From Ramlibacter cellulosilyticus (GTDB lineage Bacteria; Pseudomonadota; Gammaproteobacteria; Burkholderiales; Burkholderiaceae_C): a stretch of DNA of 64,000 bases. Shown here piece by piece: positions 9,073 through 18,376 of this stretch (within the stretch, counting starts at the first letter, position 1; each line of letters starts with the position of its first letter). The stretch covers positions 62,001 through 126,000 of the forward strand of contig NZ_JACORT010000003.1 of the NCBI RefSeq assembly GCF_014297465.1, given 5' to 3'. Below the pieces are notes generated by a model. That model saw nothing but the letters and a program-made list of their open reading frames with translations, did not search any database and had not been told where the DNA came from. The position numbers and the translations under genes are program-made.

Positions 9073-10068
9073 ATGCATTCCAACCGCCTGACCCGGCGCG
9101 ATGTCCTGCGTGCGGCCGCTGCCGCGGGCGCCACGGGTCTCGTGCCTTTCGCGCACGCCCAGGGCTCCGGCTGGCCCGCCAAGCCCGTCATGATGATCGT
9201 GCCCTTCCCGGCAGGCGGCGGCACCGACGCGTTCGCGCGGCCGCTGGCGGCGCAGTTCGCCAAGCAGACCGGCAAGCAGCTGATCATCGACAACCGCGGC
9301 GGCGCGGGCGGCACCGTGGGTGCGGCGCTGGCGGCGCGTGCCGCGCCGGACGGCTACAACCTCTTCATGGGCGCCGTGCACCACACCATCGCGCCGTCGA
9401 TCTATCCCCGCCTCGACTACGACCTGCAGAAGGACCTGGTGCCGATCACGCTGGTCGCCCGCGTGCCGCAGGTGGTGGTGGTGAACCCGCAACGGGTGCC
9501 CGCCAAGGACTTCAAGGAGTTCCTGGCGATGGTGAAGTCCAGCCCCGGCAAGTACAACTACGGCTCCGCGGGCAACGGCACCTCGCACCACCTCGCGGGC
9601 GAGCTGTTCAAGCTGCAGACGAAGACCTTCATCACGCACATCCCGTACCGCGGCGCGGGCCCCGCGCTGCAGGACCTGATCGCGGGCAACTGCGACATCA
9701 TGTTCGACGGCCTGGGTTCGTCCGCCAACCACATCAAGGGCGGCCGCATCAAGGCGCTGATGGTGTCGGGCAACAAGCGCAACGCCGCCATCCCGGACGT
9801 GCCGACCGCCGCCGAAATGGGCCTGCCCGACTACACCGTGACCACGTGGTACGGTATCTGGGCGCCGAAGGGCACGCCGGCCGACGTGCAGCAGCACGTG
9901 GCCGACGAAGTGCGCAAGGCGATCCAGACCCCCGAGCTGCAAGCCATCTGGCAGCAGCAGGGCGCCGAGTTCCCGAACTTCACCCAGCCGCAGTTCGCGA
10001 GCTTCATCGACGGCGAAGTGAAGCGCTGGGCGCAGGTGGTGAAAGCCTCCAACGTGAAGGCAGACTGA
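9073..10068 (+). CDS. TctC/Bug-type periplasmic substrate-binding protein
   Basis: A 331-residue protein with a twin-arginine-like signal (TRRDVLRAAAAAG) and a cleavage site near AHAQ. The mature domain has the Bug fold motifs IVPFPAGGGTDAFARP and GAAGT-like SAGNGTSHH. Such receptors bind small carboxylates for tripartite tricarboxylate transporters. The ATG at 9073 follows AAGAGGAG. No TctA or TctB membrane gene is near, which is common for Burkholderiales, where many receptors share a few transporters. Context suggests malonate or a malonyl-type acid as ligand (inference). Confidence 0.88.
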   Translation: MHSNRLTRRDVLRAAAAAGATGLVPFAHAQGSGWPAKPVMMIVPFPAGGGTDAFARPLAAQFAKQTGKQLIIDNRGGAGGTVGAALAARAAPDGYNLFMGAVHHTIAPSIYPRLDYDLQKDLVPITLVARVPQVVVVNPQRVPAKDFKEFLAMVKSSPGKYNYGSAGNGTSHHLAGELFKLQTKTFITHIPYRGAGPALQDLIAGNCDIMFDGLGSSANHIKGGRIKALMVSGNKRNAAIPDVPTAAEMGLPDYTVTTWYGIWAPKGTPADVQQHVADEVRKAIQTPELQAIWQQQGAEFPNFTQPQFASFIDGEVKRWAQVVKASNVKAD

Positions 10069-10072
10069 CGCC

Positions 10073-10852
10073 ATGTCCGGACAGGTGCGGCTCGCGCTGC
10101 TCGGGCCCGTGGCCCGGGTGACGCTGTCGCACCCCGGCAAGCTCGACGCCATGTCGCGCGCGATGTGGCGCGAGCTGCGCGACGCCTTCCTCTCCCTCCA
10201 GGCGAACCGCGACCTGCGCTGCGTCGTGGTTGCCGGCGCCAACGGCGGCTTCTGCGCCGGCGGCGACATCGCGGAGTACCCGCAGTTCCGCTTCCATCCC
10301 GAGACCCTGCGCCAGTTCCACGAAGAAGACGTGTGGGGCGGCCTGGCGGCCATGCTGGCGTGCGAGGTCCCCGTGGTCGCCCAGATCGAGGGCGCCTGCA
10401 TGGGCGCGGGCCTGGAGATCGCCTGCTGCTGCGACATCCGCATTGCCGGCGCCGGTGCCCGCTTCGGCGCGCCGATCGCGCGGCTCGGCTTCCCCATGGC
10501 GCCGCGCGAGGCGCAGCTGGTCGCCGCGGTCGCGGGCGCTGCCACCCTGCGCGAGATGCTGTTCGAGGCAGTGCAGCTCGACGCGCGCGAGATGAAGGCC
10601 CGCGGCTTCCTGCAGCGCGTGGTGCCCAACGAGAACCTGGCGCTGGAGGTGCAGGCCACCGCCGACCGCATCAGCGCGCTCGCGCCGCAGGCCGCGCGCA
10701 TGAACAAGCGCACCTTGCGCCGCCTGGACGGCCGCGCCGCCGACGCGCCGCCGCCCGCCGACCTGCTCGAACGCGCCTACGACTACGCCACCAGCCCCGA
10801 GCACCGCGAAGGCATCTCCGCCTTCCTCGAGAAGAGATCTCCCCAGTTCTGA
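10073..10852 (+). CDS. Enoyl-CoA hydratase/isomerase family protein
   Basis: A 259-residue crotonase-fold protein. The oxyanion-hole motifs are visible (NGGFCAGGDIAEY and EGACMGAGLEIACCCDIRIA). It starts 4 bases after the stop codon of the receptor gene and lies 13 bases before the malonyl-CoA synthetase, so it is translated with the malonate operon. The reaction is unknown; a CoA thioester hydratase, isomerase, hydrolase or decarboxylase activity on a malonate-linked acid is possible. Cysteines CCCD in the second motif are unusual but not diagnostic. Confidence 0.85.
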   Translation: MSGQVRLALLGPVARVTLSHPGKLDAMSRAMWRELRDAFLSLQANRDLRCVVVAGANGGFCAGGDIAEYPQFRFHPETLRQFHEEDVWGGLAAMLACEVPVVAQIEGACMGAGLEIACCCDIRIAGAGARFGAPIARLGFPMAPREAQLVAAVAGAATLREMLFEAVQLDAREMKARGFLQRVVPNENLALEVQATADRISALAPQAARMNKRTLRRLDGRAADAPPPADLLERAYDYATSPEHREGISAFLEKRSPQF

Positions 10853-10865
10853 GACGGACTTCCCC

Positions 10866-12383
10866 ATGGACAACCGCAACCTCTTCGCGGCGCTGCGCGC
10901 CGCCTTCCCGCAGGACCTCGACACCGTCGCCGTCGAGACGGACAACGGCCTCGCGTACAGCTGGCGCGACCTCGAGCGCGGCACGGCGATGATCGCCAAC
11001 CTGCTGCAGTCGCTCGGCATCGAGGCGGGCGCCCGCGTCGCCGTGCAGGTGGAGAAGTCGGTCGAGGCCATGATGCTGTACCTGGCGACGCTGCGCGCGG
11101 GCTACGTGTTCCTGCCGCTCAACACCGCGTACCAGAAGGCGGAGATCGAGTACTTCGTCGGCAACGCGGAGCCCGCCGTCGTCGTGTGCTCGCCCGCCAA
11201 CTTCGGCTGGGTGAGCAAGATCGCCTTCCAGGCCGGCACGCACCACGTCTTCACGCTCGGCGACGACCGCACGGGCTCGCTGCTGCAGCGCGCCGCGCAG
11301 CACTCCGACCGGCAGGAGCCGGTGCAGCGCGGGGACGACGACCTCGCCGCCATCCTCTACACCAGCGGGACCACGGGCCGCAGCAAGGGGGCCATGCTGT
11401 CGCACGGCAACCTGCGCAGCAACGCCGAAGTGCTCAAGGAGTACTGGGGCTGGAAGCAGGGCGACGTGCTGATCCACGCGCTGCCGATCTTCCACGTGCA
11501 CGGCCTCTTCGTGGCGATCCACGGCGCGCTGCTCAATGGCAGCAGGATGCTCTGGTTCGCGAAGTTCGACCCGAAGAAGGTGATCGAGCGCATGCCCGAC
11601 GCCACCGTCTTCATGGGCGTGCCCACGCTCTACGTGCGCATGCTCGCGGAATCGCGGCTGAACAAGGTGGTGGCCCGCAACATGCGCCTCTTCGTCTCCG
11701 GCTCGGCGCCGCTGCTGCTGGAGACCTTCAACGAATGGAAGGAGCGCACCGGCCAGACCATCCTGGAGCGCTACGGCATGAGCGAGACCGTCATGCTCAC
11801 CTCCAACCCCTACGAGGGCGAGCGCCGCGGCGGCACGGTGGGCTTCCCGCTGCCGGGCGTGCAGCTGCGCGTGCGCGACGACCAGGGCAACGAGGTCCCC
11901 ACCGGCGAGATCGGCGGCATCCAGGTCAGGGGACCGAGCGTGTTCCAGGGCTACTGGCGCATGCCGGAGAAGACGAAGGAGGAGTTCACCGAGGATGGCT
12001 TCTTCAAGACCGGCGACGTGGGCAAGGTCGACGGACGCGGCTACGTCACCATCGTCGGCCGCAGCAAGGACCTCATCATCAGCGGCGGCTACAACGTCTA
12101 CCCGGCGGAGATCGAGGGCTACATCAACGACATGCCCGGCGTGGCGGAGAGCGCCGTGGTGGGCGTGCCCCATCCGGACTTCGGCGAGGTCGGCGTGGCG
12201 ATCGTGATCCCGAAGCCGGGGGCGGAGGTGGAGCCCGAGCAGCTCATCGGAACGCTCAAGAGCCAGCTCGCCAATTTCAAGATCCCGAAAAAGTGCTTCG
12301 TGGTCAACGAGTTGCCGCGCAACACCATGGGCAAGGTGCAGAAGAACCTCCTGCGCGAGCAGCACAAGACGCTGTTCGCGTGA
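10866..12383 (+). CDS. matB: Malonyl-CoA synthetase (malonate-CoA ligase)
   Basis: A 505-residue acyl-adenylate-forming ligase. The phosphate loop YTSGTTGRSKGAMLSH, the A5 motif ERYGMSETVMLTSNPYEG, the hinge GRSKDLIISGGYNVYPAEIE and the C-terminal lysine in PRNTMGKVQKN are all present. The R-R-G-G-T-V-G stretch after A5 is typical of malonyl-CoA synthetases. It activates malonate with ATP and CoA in the cytoplasm. Specificity is supported by the malonyl-CoA decarboxylase in the same operon. Other short-chain acyl-CoA ligases are the alternative. Confidence 0.9.
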   Translation: MDNRNLFAALRAAFPQDLDTVAVETDNGLAYSWRDLERGTAMIANLLQSLGIEAGARVAVQVEKSVEAMMLYLATLRAGYVFLPLNTAYQKAEIEYFVGNAEPAVVVCSPANFGWVSKIAFQAGTHHVFTLGDDRTGSLLQRAAQHSDRQEPVQRGDDDLAAILYTSGTTGRSKGAMLSHGNLRSNAEVLKEYWGWKQGDVLIHALPIFHVHGLFVAIHGALLNGSRMLWFAKFDPKKVIERMPDATVFMGVPTLYVRMLAESRLNKVVARNMRLFVSGSAPLLLETFNEWKERTGQTILERYGMSETVMLTSNPYEGERRGGTVGFPLPGVQLRVRDDQGNEVPTGEIGGIQVRGPSVFQGYWRMPEKTKEEFTEDGFFKTGDVGKVDGRGYVTIVGRSKDLIISGGYNVYPAEIEGYINDMPGVAESAVVGVPHPDFGEVGVAIVIPKPGAEVEPEQLIGTLKSQLANFKIPKKCFVVNELPRNTMGKVQKNLLREQHKTLFA

Positions 12384-12496
12384 TGTCCGGTTTCGTACAT
12401 GGCGCGCGCCCGGCGGGCGCGCGCGCGTCGATCTCGCCGCAATAGCCTTGGCGCCGGTTCGGGGGCTCGCTACACTGCGTTTCTGCCGCCTGCGCC

Positions 12497-12856
12497 ATGT
12501 CCGCCTCCCAAGCTCCCGCTCTCGACGCCGTCGCCCTGCAACTGCTGGCGGCCCTGGAGGAGTACGGGCGCGACGCGGAGCGGATGGTGGCGAACTGGCC
12601 CGACCTGGACACCTACCGCGAGGTGAGCGCGCAGGCGGAGACCCTCCGGATGTATTGCGCCACGCTTTCCGAGGCGCGCGTGCAGTGGGTGGAGCTGCTG
12701 ATCGCCCACGCGGAGCTGGTGCACCACCTCTGGCGCGGCCAGTACGGCCACGGCGAGACGGACGGCCGCACGCTGGCCGACGTGCGGGACCGCCATGCGC
12801 AATGCGTCGCGGCGCTGCGCGAGGTGTGCCAGCGCTTCATCGACCGGCGCGCCTAG
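12497..12856 (+). CDS. Unknown helical protein, 119 aa
   Basis: No family recognised. It is soluble and predicted mostly helical, with heptad-like stretches (LEEYGRDAERMVANW; LLIAHAELVHHLWRGQYGHG). Its core resembles the unknown protein at 19034-19588 (LLQTHRELMQYLWEE there versus LLIAHAELVHHLWRG here), with the same following ~30-residue helix ending in CREL(I) or CQRFI. The stop codon overlaps that of the convergent CheB-CheR gene through a shared CTAG. It may belong with the chemotaxis-like genes beside it, but no function can be assigned. Confidence 0.65.
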   Translation: MSASQAPALDAVALQLLAALEEYGRDAERMVANWPDLDTYREVSAQAETLRMYCATLSEARVQWVELLIAHAELVHHLWRGQYGHGETDGRTLADVRDRHAQCVAALREVCQRFIDRRA

Positions 12857-15800
12857 GAGCCTGCGCGGCCCAGGTCGCGCAGGATCTTCACGAAACCCAC
12901 CGCTTCCCCGGCCTCGCTGCGCATCAGCATCAGCATGCCGCTGCCCCGGAACCGGCTGCCGTCCCTGCGCACGTGGATGCGCTCGTCGGCGGCACGGCCT
13001 TCGACGCGCGCGGTGCGGGCTTCCTTCTCGGGCTCCTGCGCTTCCCGCTCCTCGGGCGTGAAGATGATGTCCGCGGGCCGGCCCAGGACCTCCGCTTCGG
13101 TCCATCCGAGCAGGCGCTGCGCGCCGCTGTTCCAGCGTGTGACGCGGCGCTCCAGGTCCAGCGAGAAGATGGCGTATTCGACCGCGCTTTCGACCATGAG
13201 GCGCAGCCTTTCCTCGCTCTGGCGCAGGGCCTCGGCGGCGGCCCGCGCTTCGGTGACGTCGCGCACCAGGGCGGTGCCCGCCAGCACGCGGCCCGTCTCG
13301 TCCTGGATGGGCGACGCGCTCAGGGCCACGTGCACGGCGCTGCCGTCCTTGCGCCGCCGCACGGCCTCCAGGTGTTCGATGGTGCCGCCTGCGGCCACGG
13401 TGCGCAGCATGTGCTCGTCGCGGCGGTCGTCGCCATCGAGCATGCCGATCGGGCGGCCGATGGCTTCTTCCGCGCCGTAGCCGAAAAGCCGCTGCGCGGC
13501 GCGGTTCCAGCTGAGGATGGTGCCGTCCAGGGCGAAGCTGATGATGGCGTCGGGCGTCGACGACACCACCGCGGACAGCCACAGGCGCATCTCCTCCGAC
13601 TGCTTGCGTTCGCTGATGTCGATGAAGGTGATCACCACGCCGCCGATCCGGTCGTCGCCGGTGCGGTACGGCATCAGGCGGGCGAGGTACCACCCGCCGT
13701 CCGGATGCCCCACCTCGCGTTCCACCGGGATCAGCCGCTCCAGCACGCGCCGCGCGTCCGTGCCCAGCTGCTCGTAGGCGAGCTGCGTCGCCATGTCGGT
13801 CAGGGGCCGGCCGATGTCGCCGGGGATCAGGTTGAACAGCGGGATGGCGGCCGGGGTGTAGAGCGTGATGCGCAGATCGCGGTCCAGGAAGACCGTGGCG
13901 ATCTGCGTGGAGTGCATCAGGTTCTGGATGTCGCTGTTGGCGCGGCTCAGGTCCTCCACCTTGGAGCTCAGCTCCTGGTTGACGGTCGTCAGCTCCTCGT
14001 TGATGGACTGCAGTTCCTCGCGGCTCGTCTCGAGCTCCTCGGTCGCCGCGCGCATCTCCTCGTTCATGGCCTGCAGCTCCTCGTTGCTGGCCTTCAGTTC
14101 CTCGGTGGACGCCTCGTACTGTTCCACCGTGTCGCGCAGGTGCATCTTCAGCCGCTCGATCTCGGCGTCGAGGTGGCGGGCGAGCGGGTCCGGCTTCAGG
14201 CGCGTGCCCTCGACGGCGGTCGCGGGCTGGTCCTGGATCTCGAAGAGCACCACGAACAGCGCTTCGCCGCCGTCCTGCGCGGGCACCACCCGCAGGCGGG
14301 CCACGACGCTGCCGCCGGCGACGGGCATCGTCATCGGCGCGAGGTGCACCTCTTCCTGCTGCTGCGCGGCCTGGTAGAGGGCGGCGCGCACGTCGATGCG
14401 CAGGTCGGCCGGCAGCGCCCGCAACAGGTTGCGCGTGGGTTCGCCGCCGGCGAGCTGCAGGAAGCGGCCCGCGCTCGGCGAGAGGTGCACGATGTCGTAG
14501 TCGGCGTCGACCAGCACGGAGGGCGGCGCCAGCCGCTCCAGCAGCTGCAGGTGCACGTCGGACCAGCTTCCGTGGGGCGGATCCCGGAGCTGCGGCGCGG
14601 GGACGCCGGCGGACCGCGGATCCAGGGAGAGGCTGGAGATCACGGGGCCGCCATGGACCACGTACTGCGCCTGCATCGACCGCGTGAGGACGCTGGCGGA
14701 GGGCCGGTGCGCGTGGACGGGCCGCGTGGACGGCGCCTGCGCGTAGAGGCGGTGCTTCTTGTCCAGGACCGTGAAGAGCGTGCCGTCCTCGACGGACTCC
14801 GAGGAGCCGAGGAACAGCGTCCCGTGCGGCAGCAGCGCGAAGTGCAGGGTCTCGAAGACGCGGGCCTGCGCCTCGCGGGCCAGGTAGATCAGCAGGTTGC
14901 GGCAGGTCACGAGGTGCTGGCGCGAGAACGGCGGGTCCTGCAGCACGTCGTGCACGGCGAACAGCACCATCTCGCGCAGCTCGCGCCGCACGCGGTAGCC
15001 CCGCTGCTCCTTCACGAAGAAGCGGCGCAGCCGCTCCTCGCTCACGTCGCCGGCGATCGCCGCGGGATAGAGGCCTTCGCGCGCCACCTGCACGGCCTCG
15101 GCGTCGAGGTCGGTCGCGAACACCTGCACCGCCGGCGGCGTCTCGAGCGTGCGGGCGTACTCCGCCAGCAGGATGGCGATGCTGTAGGCCTCCTCGCCCG
15201 TGGCGCACGCGATCACCCACACGCGCACCGTGTCGCCGGGTCCCTTGCCCTGGAACAGCGACGGCAGGTGCACCTGCAGCGCGTTGAAGCAGTCCGGGTC
15301 GCGGAAGAAGTTGGTGACGCTGATCAGCAGGTCCTGCAGCAGCGCCTGGCATTCGCCGGGGCGCGTGCGCAGGCAGTTCAGGTAGGCGCCGAGGTTGTCC
15401 ACGCCGTTCACCTGCATGCGCCGGCCGATGCGCCGCAGGATGGTCGCGCGCTTGTACTGCGTGAAGTCGCGGTTGGTGCGGGTGCGCAGGAAGGCGAGCA
15501 CGTCCCGCAGGTCCGACTCCGCCGCGTCCGGCCGCAAGGGCGGGCCGTCGGGGTCCGCCTCCGGCGGCAGCTGCACGGCGCTTTCCAGCCGGAAGTACGA
15601 GAGGATGCGCGAGGGCATGTCCTGCACGGGCAGCACCCAGTCCACCATGCCGGTCGCGATGGCGCAGCGCGGCATCTCGCCGTGCGTCGCTTCGTCAGGG
15701 TCCTGCGCCACGGTCAGGCCGCCGCGTTCCTTGACGCGCTTCATCCCGCTCGCGCCGTCGCTGTCGGCGCCGGAAAGCACGACACCCGCGGTATGGGCGC

Positions 15801-16230
15801 CATGGCTGTCCGCCAAGGTGCGAAGCAGGACGTCCACCACGACGTGGCGGCCGCGGTGGCCCTCGGGCAGCGTGGAGGCTTCCAGCCGGCCGGCGCGCGC
15901 CTCCAGCAGCTTGCCGGGCGGGATCACGTACACGGTGTCCGGCTCGACTTCCAGCACGTGGTCCACCTTCACCACCCGCATGCGCGTGGCGCGCTGGATC
16001 ACGTCGGTCAGGGCGCTTTCGTGGTCCGGGGACAGGTGGATGACGACCACGAAGGCCAGCCCCGAGCCGGCGGGCATGGTGGAGAAGAACACCTGCAGCG
16101 CGTCGATGCTCCCGGCGGAGCCGCCCAGCCCCACCACAGGCACCTTGCGGTAGCCGTGGCTCGGGACGATGTTGTCCAATCCCTCTGCAAGCTCCTGTCC
16201 GGCACGGCCGTTCCGCGGTTCGACGCTCAT
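12853..16230 (-). CDS. CheB-CheR-PAS hybrid signalling protein
   Basis: A 1125-residue cytoplasmic protein. Residues ~30-210 are a CheB methylesterase domain with nucleophile S38 (GLGGSAGS), H65 (VIHLSPDH) and the GADSDG aspartate. Residues ~240-500 are a CheR methyltransferase with the SAM motif VIACATGEEAYS and NFFRD and CRNLLIYL motifs. A PAS-like region (~570-665), a long coiled coil (~686-770, repeated EEL units) and three PAS domains up to the C terminus follow. No histidine kinase or GGDEF domain is present, unlike many relatives. It lies 24 bases after the second CheB gene, so the two are co-transcribed. The target receptor is not in this window. Confidence 0.92.
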   Translation of the reverse strand: MSVEPRNGRAGQELAEGLDNIVPSHGYRKVPVVGLGGSAGSIDALQVFFSTMPAGSGLAFVVVIHLSPDHESALTDVIQRATRMRVVKVDHVLEVEPDTVYVIPPGKLLEARAGRLEASTLPEGHRGRHVVVDVLLRTLADSHGAHTAGVVLSGADSDGASGMKRVKERGGLTVAQDPDEATHGEMPRCAIATGMVDWVLPVQDMPSRILSYFRLESAVQLPPEADPDGPPLRPDAAESDLRDVLAFLRTRTNRDFTQYKRATILRRIGRRMQVNGVDNLGAYLNCLRTRPGECQALLQDLLISVTNFFRDPDCFNALQVHLPSLFQGKGPGDTVRVWVIACATGEEAYSIAILLAEYARTLETPPAVQVFATDLDAEAVQVAREGLYPAAIAGDVSEERLRRFFVKEQRGYRVRRELREMVLFAVHDVLQDPPFSRQHLVTCRNLLIYLAREAQARVFETLHFALLPHGTLFLGSSESVEDGTLFTVLDKKHRLYAQAPSTRPVHAHRPSASVLTRSMQAQYVVHGGPVISSLSLDPRSAGVPAPQLRDPPHGSWSDVHLQLLERLAPPSVLVDADYDIVHLSPSAGRFLQLAGGEPTRNLLRALPADLRIDVRAALYQAAQQQEEVHLAPMTMPVAGGSVVARLRVVPAQDGGEALFVVLFEIQDQPATAVEGTRLKPDPLARHLDAEIERLKMHLRDTVEQYEASTEELKASNEELQAMNEEMRAATEELETSREELQSINEELTTVNQELSSKVEDLSRANSDIQNLMHSTQIATVFLDRDLRITLYTPAAIPLFNLIPGDIGRPLTDMATQLAYEQLGTDARRVLERLIPVEREVGHPDGGWYLARLMPYRTGDDRIGGVVITFIDISERKQSEEMRLWLSAVVSSTPDAIISFALDGTILSWNRAAQRLFGYGAEEAIGRPIGMLDGDDRRDEHMLRTVAAGGTIEHLEAVRRRKDGSAVHVALSASPIQDETGRVLAGTALVRDVTEARAAAEALRQSEERLRLMVESAVEYAIFSLDLERRVTRWNSGAQRLLGWTEAEVLGRPADIIFTPEEREAQEPEKEARTARVEGRAADERIHVRRDGSRFRGSGMLMLMRSEAGEAVGFVKILRDLGRAGS

Positions 16231-16254
16231 CCCGTCCTTTCTGTCGACGGGAGA

Positions 16255-17265
16255 TTATGGGACCGCGTCGGAGCGGGCGGCCGAGGGCACGTGTTCGGCC
16301 AGGCGCTGCAGGGCGCGCACCTGCTCGCGCAGCCGGTCCGCCTGGGCCTGCGCCACCGCCGCCTGCGCGGTGTCGCCGGTGGCCGCGGTGATGGCGGCCA
16401 TGCGCCGCAGCAGGATCTCGCGCTCGCGCAGCGCGCGCACTCCCGCGAACAGCGCCTGTTCGGCCGCGTCCTTCTGGGCCTGCGCGAGGCTGAGCGCCCC
16501 GAAGGCATGGCCCGTGTGGCAGCGGTAGCGCAGCGGCTTGTGCTCCTTCACTTCCCAGAGCGTGCCGCCGCAGTCGGGGCAGGTGAGCGTCGAGGGAGCG
16601 GCGAGGGGTTCGAGGTTTTCCACGGTGGCGGCTCCCTGGTTGATCGCCACTTCCCGGAGCACCGTTTCGCGGATGCGGGGAGCGCCGGCCGGCGGCGCCT
16701 CGCCCACCAGCCGCACCAGCAGGGGCGCGAGCGCCGCGAGCGGCACGCAGTGGTCCACGGCCACGTTCTGCAGCGCGCTGCGTGGCATCTCCTGTTCGGC
16801 GGCGGTCGCCGGGTCCTGCACGATCGCCGTGCCGCCGCACTCCTTCACGGCCTTCAGGCCCGCCGTGCCGTCGTCCATCTGGCCGGTGAGGATCACGCCG
16901 ACGACCCGCTCGCCCCAGCTGCGGGCCGCCGAGCGGAAGAGGGGGTCGATCGCGGGGCGCGCGTGGTTCTCCCGGGGCCCCTGGCGCAGCCGCAGCACGT
17001 CGCCATCCAGCAGCATGTGGGTGTCGGCGGGCGCGACGTACAGCGTGCCTGGGGCGAGGCGCTCGCCGTCGCGCGGGTGCACGGCGGGGTTGGGGCCGCG
17101 GTAGCGGAGCAGCTCGGGCAGCAGGCTGGGGTGGGCGCCGATGTGCTGGACGATGCACACCGGGGCGGGAAAGGGCCGTGGCAATGCCGCGCCGAGCTCC
17201 AGCAGCGCCGAGATGCCTCCGGCCGACGCGCCGATCACGACGACACGGCTGAAAGAAGCGGTCAT
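16255..17265 (-). CDS. CheB-type methylesterase with C-terminal zinc ribbon
   Basis: A 336-residue protein. The CheB catalytic domain starts at the N terminus without a receiver domain: S14 in IGASAGG, H41 in VQHIGAH and the aspartate of GQMDDG. The C-terminal half carries a CPDCGG...CHTGH cluster (about residues 222-250), likely a zinc ribbon, followed by a helical tail. Lacking the receiver domain, it would not be controlled by CheA phosphorylation in the classical way. It probably acts with the CheB-CheR-PAS protein encoded next in the operon. Confidence 0.9.
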   Translation of the reverse strand: MTASFSRVVVIGASAGGISALLELGAALPRPFPAPVCIVQHIGAHPSLLPELLRYRGPNPAVHPRDGERLAPGTLYVAPADTHMLLDGDVLRLRQGPRENHARPAIDPLFRSAARSWGERVVGVILTGQMDDGTAGLKAVKECGGTAIVQDPATAAEQEMPRSALQNVAVDHCVPLAALAPLLVRLVGEAPPAGAPRIRETVLREVAINQGAATVENLEPLAAPSTLTCPDCGGTLWEVKEHKPLRYRCHTGHAFGALSLAQAQKDAAEQALFAGVRALREREILLRRMAAITAATGDTAQAAVAQAQADRLREQVRALQRLAEHVPSAARSDAVP

Positions 17266-17339
17266 GGGCCATTCTGCCCCGGCCTGCGCGCAGCGTGGGA
17301 CGACTCGCGCGAGAATGCGGCCTTCGCAGGAGGAACCCC

Positions 17340-18263
17340 ATGAAGGCCAGCAGCATCCTGGAGACCATCGGGCGCACGCCCCATGTGCGCATCAACCGCC
17401 TCTTCGGCGACACGCACGAGGTGTGGATCAAGTCGGAGCGCGCCAACCCCGGCGGCTCGATCAAGGACCGCATCGCGCTGTCGATGGTCGAGGACGCGGA
17501 GCGCAGCGGCAGGCTGAAGCCGGGCGGCACGATCATCGAACCGACCTCGGGCAACACCGGCATCGGCCTCGCGATGGTCGCGGCGGTGAAGGGCTACAAG
17601 CTGGTGCTGGTGATGCCGGACAGCATGTCCGTCGAGCGGCGCCGGCTCATGCTGGCCTACGGGGCGACGTTCGACCTCACGCCCCGCGAGAAGGGCATGA
17701 AGGGCGCGATCGCACGCGCCCAGGAGCTCGCCGCCCGGACGCCCGGCGCGTGGATCCCGCAGCAGTTCGAGAACGCCGCGAACGTGGATGTGCACGAACG
17801 CACGACGGCGCGCGAGATCCTGGAGGACTTCCCCGGCGGCGTCGACTGCCTCATCACGGGCGTGGGAACAGGAGGGCACATCACCGGCTGCGCGAAGGTG
17901 CTCAAGCCGAAGTGGCCGAAGCTGAAGGTGTTCGCGGTGGAGCCGGTCGCCTCGCCGGTGCTTTCCGGCGGCCAGCCCTCGCCGCATCCCATCCAGGGCA
18001 TCGGCGCGGGCTTCGTCCCCGCCATCATGGATACGTCGCTGCTGGACGGCGTGATCCAGGTGGATGCGGAGCCCGCCCGCGAGATGGCGCGGCGCTGCGC
18101 CCGCGAGGAAGGCATCCTGGTCGGCATCTCCTCGGGCGCGACGCTCGCCGCCATCGCCCAGAAGCTGAAGGACATTCCCGCCGGCGCCACCGTGCTGGGC
18201 TTCAACTACGACACGGGGGAGCGCTACCTTTCCGTCGAAGGCTTTCTGCCCGCCGCGATGTAG
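17340..18263 (+). CDS. cysK: Cysteine synthase A (O-acetylserine sulfhydrylase)
   Basis: A 307-residue PLP enzyme that makes cysteine from O-acetylserine and sulfide. The PLP lysine is K42 in [12 protein letters not shown]; the substrate loop [11 protein letters not shown], the phosphate-binding [10 protein letters not shown] and the SSGAT motif are all present. The ATG at 17340 follows CAGGAGGA at the right spacing. Divergent from the second CheB gene across ~75 bp. CysM-type enzymes are similar; the length and loop favour CysK. Confidence 0.92.
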   Translation: MKASSILETIGRTPHVRINRLFGDTHEVWIKSERANPGGSIKDRIALSMVEDAERSGRLKPGGTIIEPTSGNTGIGLAMVAAVKGYKLVLVMPDSMSVERRRLMLAYGATFDLTPREKGMKGAIARAQELAARTPGAWIPQQFENAANVDVHERTTAREILEDFPGGVDCLITGVGTGGHITGCAKVLKPKWPKLKVFAVEPVASPVLSGGQPSPHPIQGIGAGFVPAIMDTSLLDGVIQVDAEPAREMARRCAREEGILVGISSGATLAAIAQKLKDIPAGATVLGFNYDTGERYLSVEGFLPAAM

Positions 18264-18376
18264 GACAACGCGCGAAGTTCCATCGGCTGGGCAAGCAATA
18301 TGCAACAAAGTGCCCCCGTGGGGTCGCCAGGCGCACAGAATGTTGGTTTCTCCTCACGCCATCGCTGTGGCCCAAC

